From assembly GCA_951802425.1 (NCBI GenBank), contig OX637796.1, positions 3,472,001 through 3,536,000 of the forward strand: DNA of 64,000 nucleotides, given 5' to 3'. Shown piece by piece: positions 45,311 through 58,540 of this stretch (the first letter of the stretch is position 1; every line of letters begins with the position of its first letter). The position numbers and the translations under genes were made by a program. Source of the stretch: Clavaria fumosa (taxonomy: Eukaryota; Basidiomycota; Agaricomycetes; Agaricales; Clavariaceae). Under the pieces are notes generated by a model that had not been told where the DNA came from, searched no databases, and was given only the letters and a program-made list of their open reading frames with translations.

Positions 45311-47702
45311 CTAGAACGAATGTTCTGTTGAATCTTTACCCGTCGAACCTGTGCTCGATGACCCGGATGACACGCTCGCGAGGATGCCGTCGATGTAGGC
45401 TGCACCGCTCCTGGAGCGCTACTTCGTAAGCGAAGAGTCGATGACGACACAGCCACTGTACTTACCACTTCTGGTGCGTGAGCACATCACACCCGATCTC
45501 CTTCTCCTTTCGTTGGACGAGGTCGACGTACGCGAGCATGCCGTCCGATTGGTAGCGCTGAGCAAGCTCGGCTATAACACATGTGAGGAGAAGGAGTGCA
45601 AGGCAATGGGTTCGTGTTTGTGAACGGGAACCACCAGCAAAAGGAAAGACAAAACACACCTGTGGCTGCGGCGTTGCTATGCAGTCCGGCCAACGAAATA
45701 AGTTGCAGGACAAATCTGCGTGGGGCTCGCACAAGGTGGATAACAGATACGAAGGCGATTCTTTGCTCACCCCTCTTTACCCAGTTCCCAGATGAAATCC
45801 TTGAGGTCCTGGTCTGATGGAGACAGAAACAGAGGTGGGCGAGCCAACCTAATCAAAAACCGGGAATGGACCTCACCTGAAAATTTGTGCGCGGCCCAGT
45901 TAAAGCTCGGGCTGAGGTTATACACGAGCCATTTGTCAGGGAAGCGTGCCCGGATTCGCTGCGCAAAGGACCGCGCTTGAGTGAGGTCGGGCGTCTTGGT
46001 CTCAAGCCAGACCAGGTCGGCGCACGGCGCGTATCTGAGTGTGCGTGAGATTGCCGCCTGATGGTAAGTGTGGGTGTAAATTATTCAAATTTGTTGAGTG
46101 ACGCCAATCGCGCGTTTCGAATCTACAAACCTCGATACCTCCAGTGTAATGATAGTATCCTTCCCTGGTCCGAGGTACTTCATCGGGTCTTTAAAATCAA
46201 TGTAGCTTGTCTTGAGAAAGAACACGCACAATCCCAGGACCATCCCACCTCCTCTCCAAGCATGCTCTTAGCCACTTGACGTGCTTCTGTAATGCCTTTG
46301 CCACTGGACTGAGACAAATACGCTTTGTATGTGCTCTCCGGGTCTAACGTCGCTCGGGAGACAATCTTGTGTTGAACAGCTGCACTCCAAGCACCGTCAG
46401 CATGGGAGAATTCAAATGCAAGACTGGTGCCCCTAGTAACACAAGCTTGCCTTGATCGAAGGTGCAGAGTTGCACGGATTCATACCAGTCCTTTTCCCGC
46501 TTGTCCAATAGCGTACCGCTCTCTCCAGCTTGTTCTGCCTCTTGTAAGACATCTGCGAGTGGCTTTTGGGGCCGCCCATCTTCGGCGACACCTAAGATGT
46601 AAGGATGATCTTCCTTATCTACCGTGCTATTTTCCACCGTGTCGGTAGCGGGATCATGTGAAAGGAATTTAACGGCGGCACCTGCCGATGAGCCTGGCAC
46701 TCTCTGCGTCGGTTCTGGCAATCAGGAGCATTGAATGGAACATGAGATCGAGCTGGAAGCGTGCTGCGACGAGACGGGACACATGGGTCGACGTGGGGAC
46801 TAGCACCTTTCCGGAAAGGTGACCACATTTTTTGCCGCCGTGAAGTTGATCTTCAAGATGTATGGCCGCGGCGCCCTAGTGGAAAGAAACCCGTTGTTTT
46901 AGACTTGATGAGATCGAGGGGGAATGAAATTTTACCGATTCGGCAAACAGCTTGGTGAGCTTCATGACAGCTGAAGGACCACCGTGTCTCGATGCATTCA
47001 AGAGGAAAGTAAGCTGGGCAAAATCAAGGTGAGTGGATGGAAGGAGATGCTCACCCAGTATCGGCATCTGCGATGATGGGTCTGAGGTAATCGACGTACT
47101 CCATCTGCGCACGCTGCTCCGGTGTGGCGGACCACCTTTCATCGTAGTGCCTCTTGTCGTGTAGTTGTTGAGCACGGAAGAGGCGGTGGACCTGGTTGGG
47201 GACGGTGGTGTACGGGTAATCACTACGAAAGCATGGACGTCGTTGGCGTTAATTGGACGGGGTCCGAGGTTAGCGGTACCGACCCGAGGTCTGGACCAAC
47301 TTCATTGTTACCGGTCGTGAGCAAGCTACTGGCTGCCCAACCGCTGACGTAGACGACCTCCTGCCAACGCGCCATCTGTGTGACCTGCACGGGGTCCACG
47401 GCGCCCAAAGTGTAAACTGGACGATGCTCACTTGCAGCATTTTTAAGGAGGGCAAATAGCTTGTCTGCAAGGAGGGAAGAAGGCAGAGGAAGGACTGGCA
47501 ACGACCCCTGCTTCGACGCGACTGCCTCTGGAGTGTACGTGCGGTGCAGTGTAGCGAAGCGAGGCAAAGAAAAAAAATCTGAGACTTGTGCTAGACGAGC
47601 ATTATACGATGCCAGTTCTGCTACATGGCTCGGTGGATGTAACGGCAGCGACGAGGAGTGCAATGCGCGGTACGAGGAGAAGAGCCAATTCCTGGCGACC
47701 AT
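45311..47702 (-). CDS. Isocitrate lyase family enzyme, probably mitochondrial 2-methylisocitrate lyase
   Basis: Cleaves isocitrate or 2-methylisocitrate to succinate plus glyoxylate or pyruvate. Start ATG 47702; the first residues are Arg/Ser/Leu-rich without acids, like a mitochondrial presequence. Motifs in order: [59 protein letters not shown] with the KKCGH catalytic signature, IARTDAESA, a [13 protein letters not shown] block, a [13 protein letters not shown] region near 45900, and LTHQKW near the end. The stop is TAG at 45313-45311 after a Ser-rich tail. At least eight exons; exact middle exons were not all resolved. The presequence suggests the propionate (methylcitrate) route, but glyoxylate-cycle isocitrate lyase is not excluded. 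Confidence 0.88.
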
Positions 47703-47892
47703 CACCAGTAACGGAAACAGACACGCGCCCTTACCCCAATTGCAGCAGCTCCGGCCCCGCCATGGCCAAAGCTGGGCTAACCTGTCTCAGTCATGCTTGC
47801 CTCCTCCCCTTACCTTCCGCTTGTAACTCGACCTACTTACTAAGTTGTATCCATATTATCCTCGTCTCTTCTCTACCAATGATCCTGTCGAC
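47703..47892. promoter_or_regulatory. Short divergent promoter, lyase / F-box gene
   Basis: Only 190 bp lie between the two start codons, so the genes must share upstream sequence. No motif was recognised with confidence. Confidence 0.6.
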
Positions 47893-50800
47893 ATGAACCA
47901 CTTCACTTATCATCCAGATCGTACAGACGATGACTCCAAAGTCTTCGAGTTCGACCCGCTCGACTCGTTCAATTCAGAGTGTCTGCTTCACGATACCTCC
48001 TCCGTGTGGGGCCAAAGTACTGCCATGGAACAACACTCTACCGTCCCTACTCGTCACCTTGATCCTATCGATTCTCATCCCAACCACTGGGACGCTGACC
48101 AAAACGTCATGGCCGAGAGGGTCTCCGATAAAGGTAAACAGGTCTTGAAGCCAAGGTCGATCCGTCCCCACCTTCTCATCGATCCCATCGCCTCTGAAGG
48201 GTCGGCTTCTTCGAGCAGCCAGCGTCCCAATCCTCTGTCTCCGATTGTGTCATCTCCTCAAGCTACTTTGCCATTTGACTTCCCCAGTAATGATGTCCAA
48301 GACAATATAGCGGCAATGCGCCTGCTGCTCCACTCTGACGCCTTAGAGGACATGCCTGTTGACGATCAGGGTCAGGACGCAGCACATCACTTTGGGAAGG
48401 GCAAAGGGAAAGCACGTGAACTGCCCCCAAGTCTTCCCCCTTTGCACTTCTCTCCGACGGATTTCAATTATGAACAAGCAATGGTCTGGCCTTCTCAGGG
48501 TCTGATCTCTGCAACCCCCGGTGCCTCTTCTTACGGTTCAGGTTTTGGATCCATTACGGATGGTGCACAAATTCCTCTCTCAGATCATCGAGGCTCTCCA
48601 CCTCCTTCTAATGGCAGCTCTCCTACGCTTAGGCGTATACGTCCCCGCTCCCTCTCCAACCTTTCAGTCCACTCCGACGGCCCCAACACAGCGACCTGCT
48701 CTGGCTCCCGGTTCAAAGCCACGCTTAATGGGACTGGCATCCTTGCACGGAAATTCCTTTTCCGTAAACCAGTCAGCCCTTCCAGCCCAGTGTCGCATGC
48801 ACACCCAACCTACGGCGTGGCAAACTCCAGATCAGTCAATGATCTGCTTTCGAGGGATGAGCATCAAGGAGGCTGTCTCCCGACATGGCGAGATGTCAGG
48901 CTCGGTTGTGACATCCCGTTGACGGCGTCGTTTTCAAATCTCGATCTCGGCCATGACGGCGCACTAAAGGGCCTGCAGAGCAACCGCTGCCTTTCGCAGA
49001 CTCCGAACTTGTACACTAAAGCCCGTTCCAATTCATCGCCCTTCCCACTGTCAGGCCTACACGTCATTCCCACGGCATCGCGTGATGTGCTCGCGCCCAT
49101 CCCTATCGTTCTTCGGAATTATTTCGACGAACTCCTGCCCAGAGAGCTGCGACTAGAGATACTCGCCTCTATAGTGACTATCCACCAAGACGAGTATGAC
49201 GAGTGTGTGAGCCAAGGTCTCTGGACTCTAGGCAAGGCGACTTCATCGAGGAACAAGATCGTGGGCAGGGACAAAGGCATCAGAGAGCTTGTCAAAATGA
49301 GCAGGGTGCGTTGAGCCGCTGGGCGTGCCTTACTTCCGGAACTTATCCACTTTCGGCCAAACAGGTGTCCAAGGCCTGGCAAGGTCTCGTCTTTGACGGC
49401 CAGCTATGGACGAAGCTCAATTTGTGCGCCTTTCCCAAAGTGCCCACTAGCCTTATCGTCCGTCTGTCCCAGATGGCGGGCCCTTTCATCAGAGCTCTCA
49501 ATTTGGCAGGTCACACCCGCCTTCTGTCGGCCACTCTTATCCGTGTCACAGACGAGTTGCGTCTCCAGTCGGCACCCGGCGCGTCGCTCGGCCACACGCA
49601 ACTCACCGCCGTAAATCTGCAGGGGTGCACCGCACTGACTGCGCGCGCGCTCCATATTCTGCTCGCCAACTGTCCACTCTTGCATTCGCTGTGTCTCAAG
49701 GGCCTTCGGGGTGTCACAAATGCGACGTGTGATCTACTCGCGACCCACTGTCATCAGCTTTCCTCAGTCGACCTGAGCAGGTGCCCAAATATCGATGGAG
49801 ATGGCATACGGGCATGGGTCACAACTGCAACCTCTCGAAGAGGTCCTCTCTTGCTGAAAGAGCTTCGTATATCAGGTCTCAAGCGTGTGGGCGACGATGT
49901 CATGTCTGTTCTTGGCAAGGGAACTCCGTATTTGGAGGTCCTCGACCTCAGTTACGCCTCTGATCTGCACAACTCAGCGATAGAAGCGTTCGTTTCCTGC
50001 GGCGACGGCGGAGATCAGAATGATGAGATATATCCCACGGTTCTATTGACGGCTCGTCAAGCTGGGCGCAGTCCCTCGGATCCCACACGATACCGACGCC
50101 AAGTCACCCGCCTGCGCCATCTCTCACTGTCATCGTGTAGCTTGCTAACAGACATTGCGTGCTCGCATCTGGCTTACGCTGTGCCACAGCTGGAGTTTCT
50201 TGAGCTGGCGGGCATCGGACCGGAACTAAGGGACGATGGGCTTGTCCGGCTGCTGAGCACCACGCCGCTGATCAGGAAGCTCGACCTCGAGGACGCGAGT
50301 GAGATCACGGATGCCGTGCTGACGGCGTTGACTCCAGCCAGCGGCCCTGGCTCCAACTCCGACTCGACAGCCCCAGCACCCGGTGAGGAGCTTGGGCAGG
50401 AGCCAGGCCACGCACTAGAGCATCTCGTGATCTCATACGCAATGAACGTGCGCGATGAGGCGCTGCGGGCGCTGATGCGGGGATGCGGACGGCTGCGTGT
50501 GCTGGAGGCGGATAACACGCGGCTCACTGGAGGTGCGATCAAGGAGTTCGTAGGGCTGTGTCGGACGCGCGGGGCATTGGATGCACGGGTGGTAGCGATT
50601 GATTGTCGTTCAGTGGGTGAGACGTCGGTGCGGGACATCGTTAGCTCGACGAGGCCCCGGTTGGGTTGGCGTGCGTATGAAGCGCGGAGGCTCTTGTTCG
50701 TGGACGGACGGGATGAAGAAGCCCACCCGGTGGAAGGAGAGGTTGAGGACCAAGCGTCTTCTTCTCCTATCGTGGGCAAGCCGGTCGCCGCTGTGCGGCA

Positions 50801-51152
50801 AGACGAGTGCGACGAGAAGCGGGTCGTGCTCAAGTCGTTCTACTCGTGGCAGATGGTGGACTCGGTGCGCACTGCGCGGGAGAGTGCGCGGCGCAAGGGC
50901 AAGGTAGCCAAGTCGAAGCCAGCGAAGTTGATCAAGGCGTCTGCATCGACCTCGACCTCGTCGTCATCGTCGTCGCGCCGCCGCAATGCGAACGAGTCGT
51001 CAACCACGGTTGACGCGAGCGAGTCGGAGGAGGAAGAGGAAGAAGAGTCCGTATCGAATGCGGGCCGGGCAAGGTGGTGGAGCCCAAGTGGCCGGTCTGG
51101 CAGGGCAAGTCCAACGAATGCCCAGGGGGATGGAGGTTGTAGAATCGCGTAA
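47893..51152 (+). CDS. F-box/leucine-rich-repeat protein
   Basis: Likely substrate receptor of an SCF ubiquitin ligase. Exons 47893-49305 and 49365-51152 join to 1066 codons. The N-terminal about 400 residues are Ser/Pro-rich. An F-box follows at about residues 408-505 (YFDELLPRELRLEILASIV ... VSKAWQGLVFDGQLWTKL), split by the 59-bp intron. Then come at least eight AMN1/GRR1-type leucine-rich repeats with the SVDLSRCPNIDGDGI and LEVLDLSYASDL pattern. The C-terminus is lysine- and serine-rich with an acidic run of about eight Glu. The layout resembles yeast Grr1/S. pombe Pof2-like proteins, but which substrate it recognises cannot be told. An upstream in-frame TTG was rejected as start. Confidence 0.88.
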
Positions 51153-51322
51153 GGACTTCGTCTACCTGTGCAACTGTATATCTGCTTTCTGTACGTGCGT
51201 CTGCACATGTCTGTGTAGTTTTCGCTGGACTTTTCCACTTGTACGAAGGTTATTGTACTGTGTATAACTAGTATACTCCAATAATGGTGTAAATGCTTTT
51301 TATCTGAAGGATTACATGAGTT

Positions 51323-52455
51323 CTACGACGATGAGAGGGGAAGAGGCTTCCTCTTCTTCTTGCCATCCTTCTTGCGTTCTCGCGAACTTGAATCTCGATG
51401 TTGCTTTTTAGAGTCCAGATCATTCGGAACGTCATCCTCGTAGCCTATGAAGAGAGGCCGGGGAGTCAGCGTGTTAGCCCTCGGTAAATCCGTAAGACGG
51501 GAATATCGATTCACCAGTGAACGGATCTATCTTTGGTCGTCTTCGTTTGGGTCCATCTTTGTGCTCTCGAGGACTAGGGGCTGGCGTATTCTCGCTAGAT
51601 GTGGCCTTCATCTTACCTTTACGGCGGGAGGGCACGCCCTTTTCTGCAGACGTTGGTTTACCTGTCGCCGCCGCGTCTTTCATGTCTCCACTGTCACCAT
51701 CCTTCATCTCCTCTTCATCTTCAGACGCCGAGTCCATGACTTTCAAGTCCAGGTCTACTTCAGTCAAAGGAACCACTTGGAGTTGTCCCTCTTCGTATTG
51801 TGCGCGCTCGACCATCTTGGAGGTCGTGCGGGCAGGGACGGGACGGAGCTGTTTGGCGCTGGTGCTCGCGGCCGCAGAGGGAAGGTCTTCGCTATTGCTG
51901 GGAGGAGGGTCGCGCGGAGCAATGGCGTTCTTTATGGCGCTCTTGATGAACCGAGTTGCGGCATCTTTGTCGACAACGAGATTGCCTGGTGGCACGAGGA
52001 ATGAGAAAAAGGAAGAGGGGGAGATAGAAAGAAGGGCGGACGTGTGGGTGGATTCTCAGCGTCCTTTATCTTCTCAAAATAGGTTCGGACGCGCTCCTGT
52101 TTGTGGGAGGCGTCAAGCACGAGATGAGAAGAGGGGAGAAAGGGAGAATACCAATTCATGGAAGACGGGATGCTGCTTCGGATCGATCCCTCTCGACTTG
52201 AGATAGACTACAAAGACGGACAGCGTCGGGAATGGATTCGAAGCGACAGCAACGCGAGAAACACGAACCATAGACCAGGTCGTACACGAGATACGGGACG
52301 AGACAGTGCAGTTTCGCCTGCTGTATAGTCTCGAGGCGGAGGGCGGTCTCGGGGAGCGACTGCTCGAACAAGGGTTGGAGGAGTTTCTCGAGGTCGTCGA
52401 GAGACTCAGTGAGGGCGACAACGTTGGTGTAGAGTTTGGCGCTGTCGCTAGCCAT
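51323..52455 (-). CDS. LRP1: Rrp47/LRP1, nuclear exosome cofactor (C1D family)
   Basis: A small nuclear protein that binds Rrp6 and structured RNA and helps the exosome trim rRNA and snoRNA precursors. Exons (minus) 52455-52269, 52207-52152, 52096-52042, 51985-51515 and 51444-51323 join exactly to 296 codons. The N-terminal Sas10/C1D domain reads LYTNVVALTESLDDLEKLLQPL through VYLKSRGIDPKQHP and VRTYFEKIKDAENP to VDKDAATRFIKSAIKN. The tail is acidic, then lysine-rich (KKDGKKKRK), as usual for this RNA-binding tail. The last intron carries a good GCTAAC branch site. Reading through it instead gives an alternative end at 51474. The third donor is GTCCGC, a weak site. Confidence 0.9.
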
Positions 52456-53547
52456 TTTTGCGAAGCGGGATTCCGCGTTAGGGTCGGGACAAAGACGGGC
52501 GGAGGCCCGTTATGTAACGCTCAGACTCAACTCTGACACTCAACTCAAATGGTGAGTCTCTCTCCGCCTTGGAAAATGTTTCAATGCGCTCCTTAACACG
52601 GGAAAACTAGTCGTCTGAACTTAGATACACGGCAAATACACAGCTAGAGCATCGTGGGTGAACTCCATTTGGCCAAGCTTCAGCTCCATTTCTAACAATG
52701 AATCCGCAGTTCATGCTCGCTACACTGGCACAGGTGAGCGATAGATGATCACGACGACCTTGTCCGTGCCATGCCTTCGCTGACGTACCCAAAAAAAACC
52801 ACTCAACCCTGCATTAAAATCAAAAAGGTCATCCTGATCTTTCAAAATTGTGCGCGTGCTTTTGTCCTGGCGGGTTGATTGCAGACCCTCGGAATTACTG
52901 ACGGAATTATTTTGCAGTGACTGGCTGAGACATCACTTCCGTGATACTTCTTCGTCAATAATCGGACACCGAACGCTCCTATTGTATCTGGCTATTGCAG
53001 ACGGAGTAGCCATTGGACGGATGAAGTTTGAGCTGACCGAGGTATTTATTTTATTTTAATCTTTCCTTTGCTAATCGTTGATTGGAATGACACCAGCAAA
53101 TGGTTCAGCCTTGTGGCCCTCCACCGCAGAAAGAAGAGGATTAAGCGTTTGTCCGCGTGTGTAAAACTCTGTCCATGTATTAGAACACCGTTGCCCCCCC
53201 CCGTGTCCGTTGCGTTGCGAAGCAGCGTCTAATGCTTACATAAATTTCAGAATACAAGACGCCCATTTCCTTTTTGAGACAACGTACCATTCACCCCGAT
53301 TTGGTAATCTCTTTAGCACCTGCTCTGCAGCTCCCTTATCAACAATCGCACGCTCTTCCTCCTCTTCCTCTTCCTCCTCCTCCCTCGTCCTTAATATTAA
53401 GATCGTTCAGGTCTCACGATTAACTTTCTGTCTCATCTGCATGACTATCACGTCCTGTTACATTCCACTGGCCACTCAGCAACCACTCATCGTTTCATCC
53501 TGTGGCAAGTTTGGTCGCTGTCCACCGCGAGCACATAATCTACCCAA
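52456..53547. promoter_or_regulatory. Divergent intergenic region, LRP1 / methyltransferase
   Basis: About 1.1 kb without a supported gene. C/T-rich TTCCTC repeats at 53353-53385 suggest the promoter of the gene at 53548. Confidence 0.45.
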
Positions 53548-56057
53548 ATGGCAACCATGGCCACATTTATCCAGCCTAACTCATCCTGCTCCTCTCTTTC
53601 ATCTTTTGATCTCCACAGCTGCTCAGAGAGTCCCTACATATCCACCTTTTTCTCCACTCCAATCCACCTATACCCGTCTAAACGATCCCCCCATTCTCGC
53701 CACGGATCCTTAGCCACACCCCGTAAACAAGCATTTTCTGCTTCTGACATGTGGGAGAGGGGCTATCCGCGTAAATGCGCAAAGACCTCCAATCCCAAGC
53801 TCCAACGCTCACTCACCATGCCCAATACTCCTTCCAGCACGCGACAGAAACGCAGGTCGCGCTCTCAGGACGCTTCAGAATTCCGCACAATATCCAGGTC
53901 GTCACGTCGAACTCGCCCTTCTCTCGAGAGATTGCTTGACAAGCCATTGCCCTCGCTTCCCACCGAAGAAGCTCCCCCTGTCTTGCAAAGCACGTCGTTG
54001 AAGAGGATGGTATCTCTCTCCGCCGTCCAGACCAGGCCATTCCTTCGTCATGTCAAGCAGAATTCCATGTCTTCCACTACGTCGACATCCTCAGATTCTA
54101 GCTCCTTGCCCTCCATCTTTGACGACAAGGCCCTCGATACTCCCTTGAGTGAGGGTGAAGTCGACCTCAATTTCAGCAAGGATAAGTACAGCCCGAAGTC
54201 TTACTTCAGAACCGTCGGTGGCATGAAGTACCATCCATACAATCTAGAAGACGCGCCATACATGCAGTCATACGATCGCATACAGTTGGCTAAGTGGGTC
54301 TTCTTACGGTTGAACAAACAAGGGATGAAGGCTCACGCGCATCCTTGTAGCGATCGCGCTTCGGAGCGACTACTACGCCGACTCACCCCAAATGGTTCGC
54401 CTACTTTCCACGACTACGGCCACAAACCTCCTTCGAACGTGCTGGACCTTGGCTGTGGGCAAGGTGGATGGATCATTCAGGCTGCCTTAGCATGGAAGGG
54501 CCACGGCACAAAGTTCACAGGTTTTGAGCTTATGGAAGTTGTCTCGCCTGATTTAGACGCCAACTTGGCGAAGAACATTACTTGGGTTCGAGGCAACTTG
54601 TGCGCATCCTCTACCTGCTTGGGTTTCTCTGGACAGATTTTAAAACTCTTATTTTCCCATCAGTATCAAGTACGAGCTTCCGTTTGCGGATCGCACCTTT
54701 GATTTTGTACGCATGGCCAATTTGTCGCTTGCCATCCCATTCGAGAGCTGGCGCCCGCTCATCCGAGAGGTCTACCGCGTGCTAACGCCGGCTGGTCGCC
54801 TCGAGCTTATTGATGACCACATTTTCTTCCCATACCACAAGCCGAGAACCTCCACCAGCTCCTCTCGTACCATCACTCCTAGGCCCAGCGCGGACCCGTT
54901 GTCAAGCTTTGACGATGATGATATCACACTCACAGACAAGCGCCTACCCTCTCTTCCTGTCGACGTCGATACAGAATGGGAGGACCAATCTGCAGACTCA
55001 GCGGGCCTGGAGACCATGTTCCAACATATGCTAGAAAAGGACTTCCGGGTCCATTCCCATCCGGCTGACTTCAATGAAGAGATCTTGCGATCCATCTTCG
55101 GCCGGCCGAATGCGAAGAAGTCGAAGTCGTTTCACCTCGCGCTCGCACCTGCGGAAGACGACTCGGAATCGAGTCCCATCTACGAGTCTCCAACGGAGAG
55201 CAAGAAGACGTGGATCCCGACAATTGAATGGGACAGGAAGGACAAGAAACGGGACAAGACGATCATCGCCACCGTCACCACCACTACTACCATTACATCC
55301 GGCACCAACAGTACCCCCACAGGAACGACCGTGTCCTGCGGGGAGGAGCCCATCTTCACACCTCCAACGACAAGGGTGCCGGAGAGCATCAGCGCCAAGG
55401 CGGCGGCGCGTCTCGGGATCTCGAGAGCGCCCAGGCTGCCCGTGGCAAACTCCAAGGCGGCTATGCGGCTGGGGATCACGACGACGCTGCGACGCCGGCC
55501 CGCACAGTCACCCGGGCTGGTGCTGTACCCGTCGACGTTCCTCCAGATGGAGCCAGCCGAGCTGGAGATGAATGCGTGCAAACACGTGCATACGCTTCTT
55601 GGGTGCAAGTCTGCCCTCTCACAGTTTGTGCGCGACTTCAAGGATGACAAGGGCGTGCCGCTCGTAGACGATCAGGAGCTTAACGATCTCTTATGGAGTT
55701 ATGAGTGGTTCGTGGTTTTTGTCCTGATCTGCTTCGAATTTTTTAATCATTCTCTTTTTTCTCTTTGCCCTGCTTAGCTTCAGACGATCGCGCTTCAACT
55801 GGCCTTCACAGCTGCCAGGACAAAAGTGCTTTACGTTGAGCGAAGCTTTTCGGGAATCAGAAGAAGACCAAAAACCTGGGCCGTTCTACCGCTGGGGCAG
55901 TCCGTCGCATACGAACCATCTGTCTGGGCCGTCCTCCGCTCACTCACCTTTACCGACATCGATAACCTCGCATTACAAGTTCGAGGATCTGACGCACGTC
56001 CGAACACTTCATGTATTCCACGCTGTTAAGACGGACAATCACGGCAAACGATTTTAA
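53548..56057 (+). CDS. Class I SAM-dependent methyltransferase with long disordered N-terminus
   Basis: Exons 53548-54599, 54664-55707 and 55778-56057 give 791 codons in frame. The first 225 residues are Ser/Arg-rich. Then a conserved YFRTVGGMKYHPYNLEDAPYM block leads into the Rossmann core with SAM motif I LDLGCGQGGW (about residue 301), GFELMEV, and ELPFADRTFDFVRM. The EVYRVLTPAGRLELIDD segment matches motif post-I of small-molecule-type methyltransferases. A long Thr/Pro-rich insert separates this from a second conserved part near the C-terminus. Substrate unknown. The last donor may be at 55705 or 55708; both keep frame and change one or two residues. Confidence 0.82.
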
Positions 56058-56641
56058 ATGGACTTGTTTCTTTGTTTTCCCTTGGCTTCCTTTTGTGCTC
56101 TCCGCATCGGAAGGACCAAGCGCGCTGTAGCACTAACTGAACTCCTGGCACATGGAACTTGTGTAGCGTTTTTCTTTCTGCTGTTGTACAAATTTGTAAC
56201 GTCTCTCTGCTCTATTCTTATCTCCTTTCGAACCAAACAATAGATGGTTGTACGCTGCGAACGCCTGATGTCTGTCTTAGCCGTCTGCCCAAGCTGCATT
56301 TAGAACGCCAATATATCCTTTTTATGATTCAATAAACCGCTGATTCTGCTTCACGCCTGTTGGAGAACTCATTGGTCAACACGTGCGACGGTGACACACG
56401 TCAGGGGACGGCCTTCAGCAAGGCGACGTCGAGACTCAACGTGTGTTGCATTGAGGCAATTGGACAGACATAGATACATTCCTCCTTCTGCACGGAACTA
56501 TAACTGATACACAAAAGAAGCGCAAAACGAACGGAACAACGATTGACCGCTTTCTCCCCGCCTCTGTTGCGGCCTCTTCCTTTTTCCTCTCTTGGGTCTT
56601 GTAAAGTTTTGGTCGTCATGATGTTAGGGGCTACTGATGCA

Positions 56642-58071
56642 CTAAGCGGGAGATAACCCCTTTTTGGCAGACGTATTAGGTCCACTTCCATCAGCCTTTT
56701 GCTGTCGGGAAGCAGTCATCTCCGCAATCAGACGTGCGATGGTGGAAGCCGGAATGTTGTCCGCGTGCAGGCTATGTACGAAGCGGATATCCTCGTCGCT
56801 CAACTCGGCCTGCGATGCGGTGGCAGTTCTCGGTGGCGACGAGGGAACATGCGCCGTCGGGAATGGATGTGTGCTGCCCGTTGGCGTCGTTTCCGTTGTG
56901 GCCGTAGCGTGGTGTGGCTGCGTAGGCGATGTCGGGATGTTGGTAGAGTATGGGGGAGGGTCGAGGTTATCCCCGGTCCACGGTTGAGAGTGGTCAAAGT
57001 CGGATTGGTGCACCGGAGAGGGGAAAGTCACAGGCGTGTGTTGCAGGGAGAGGGGCGAGATTTGCGCGTATGATAGATCGCTTAACCGTGCCGTATGTGA
57101 GTCGTTAACAGGAGAGACCGGCGACGGCGATTGCGTAGAAAAGCTCATGGCGGGTGCGGCTGCGGGTACGAGTGTGCTGTGCTCTTCGGGTGACGGATCC
57201 AGGTTGGCTGCATATTCATTGTTTCTTCGCCTGCGGCGCCTAATGAAGAAAAGATACAAGGCCATGAGCGCTGCGAGGAATACAAGACCTGCAATAACGC
57301 CTCCGACGATGGCGCCCACGTTCGTTCTGTGGTGGATTATGTTAAGGAAGATATGATCGCAGGTGACGCGTGCCCAACTCACGATGATTTCTCGGGGCTT
57401 GGGGTGGACGACCCATCATTGTTGACAAAGGCATAGTCGAAGAAAACGGGATTGTCGAGAGTCACCGTTAGTTTGTGAGAGTAGTCAGGGAGCTCTTGTA
57501 TGTCAAAGAGCGAAACGTTGGATGGGCCGCAGAACGAAATGTTGTTTGCACATGTGGCCGTGGCTGCATATGGCAGCGAGTATGCAGTCGCCTTGGCGCC
57601 CTCGATCCATGCGTTAGCGCGCTGCTGGAACCCGCCGATGTTGAGGACGTAGAAAGTGATCCCATGGCCTGCAGATCCTCGTTAGATTCCAAATAAGCAC
57701 CTTGCGCCTCATGCCTACCGACGAAATTAATTTCGATGGTACATGGAGTAGATTTCCAATTAACTGGGGACGTGGGTGAATTAGGGGAACGAGGCAATCA
57801 TGCGAGCAAGATTACCATGACTGGAGAGCAGGTGGTGGGTTAGGTGCATATCGTCGATGGCTGAATGGCACACTTACACTGTACTATTCCATGCGTCGCT
57901 TGTCTCGACGACGGAGCTATATTCGCCGTAATTCTCGAAAGTGCCGGAACCAGTGCAGGAGTAGATAACACCACTGCTGCTATCGTCAATGGCGTAGCCT
58001 GCGGCCACCGGCAGAACGAAAGCCAGTGCGAGCCCGACGGACAACGAGAGTCTCTGGATACTAAGACGCAT
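56642..58071 (-). CDS. Single-pass membrane protein with signal peptide
   Basis: Start ATG 58071. The first 25 residues form a signal peptide (basic start, LSLSVGLALAFVLPVAAG). An extracellular part with several cysteines follows, including NISFCGPSNVS with possible N-glycosylation sites. Then there is one transmembrane helix (VGAIVGGVIAGLVFLAALMALYLFF) followed by a run of six arginines, and a Pro/Ser/Thr-rich cytoplasmic tail with a PPPYS motif. The first exon is 58071-57878. The middle exons around 57763-57719 are not settled, because the obvious joins break the frame. The topology resembles basidiomycete cell-surface sensor or mucin-like proteins. No enzymatic domain is visible. Confidence 0.75.
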
Positions 58072-58540
58072 CCTTGTCGTGGTCGAGCGAAAGGAGGATG
58101 CAGCTTGGAAAGGAGCCAGGCACCAGGCTCCTGTGTTTTGTCAAGACCTTGCTAAACAGATACAAATGTCAGGTGGAAGACAATGAATTCTCATTAGAAG
58201 CCTACATTGTGTACATTGTGAAACGAAAACCGAGAGGCTAATGCCTCAGGCCTCGCCTCAAGCCTGAGGAGCCGCAGCAGTAGCTCGCGAGCGCCTTGAT
58301 CTACCATCGTCGTACATTGCCAAGTTACCTTACTTGGCCACAAGAATTCAGGAGTGATTGATCATGTGACCGCCGCTGAGTTTGAATTGTTTAGTCATCC
58401 GTGATCAATTTCACCGCCACTGTGCATGGTCGTAAAGCAGCAGGAATGGATACGCAAGCGGTCAGACTTAGACCGCGCGGCCTTTGGGCACGCTCTCTTT
58501 CACCCCGCTCCCTTCCCTCGCACCACGTAGTTGCGGCACA
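58072..58540. promoter_or_regulatory. Divergent promoter, membrane protein / Wss1
   Basis: 469 bp between start codons, with no further gene supported. A direct repeat TTGTGTACATTGTG-like stretch occurs near 58207-58222. Confidence 0.5.
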
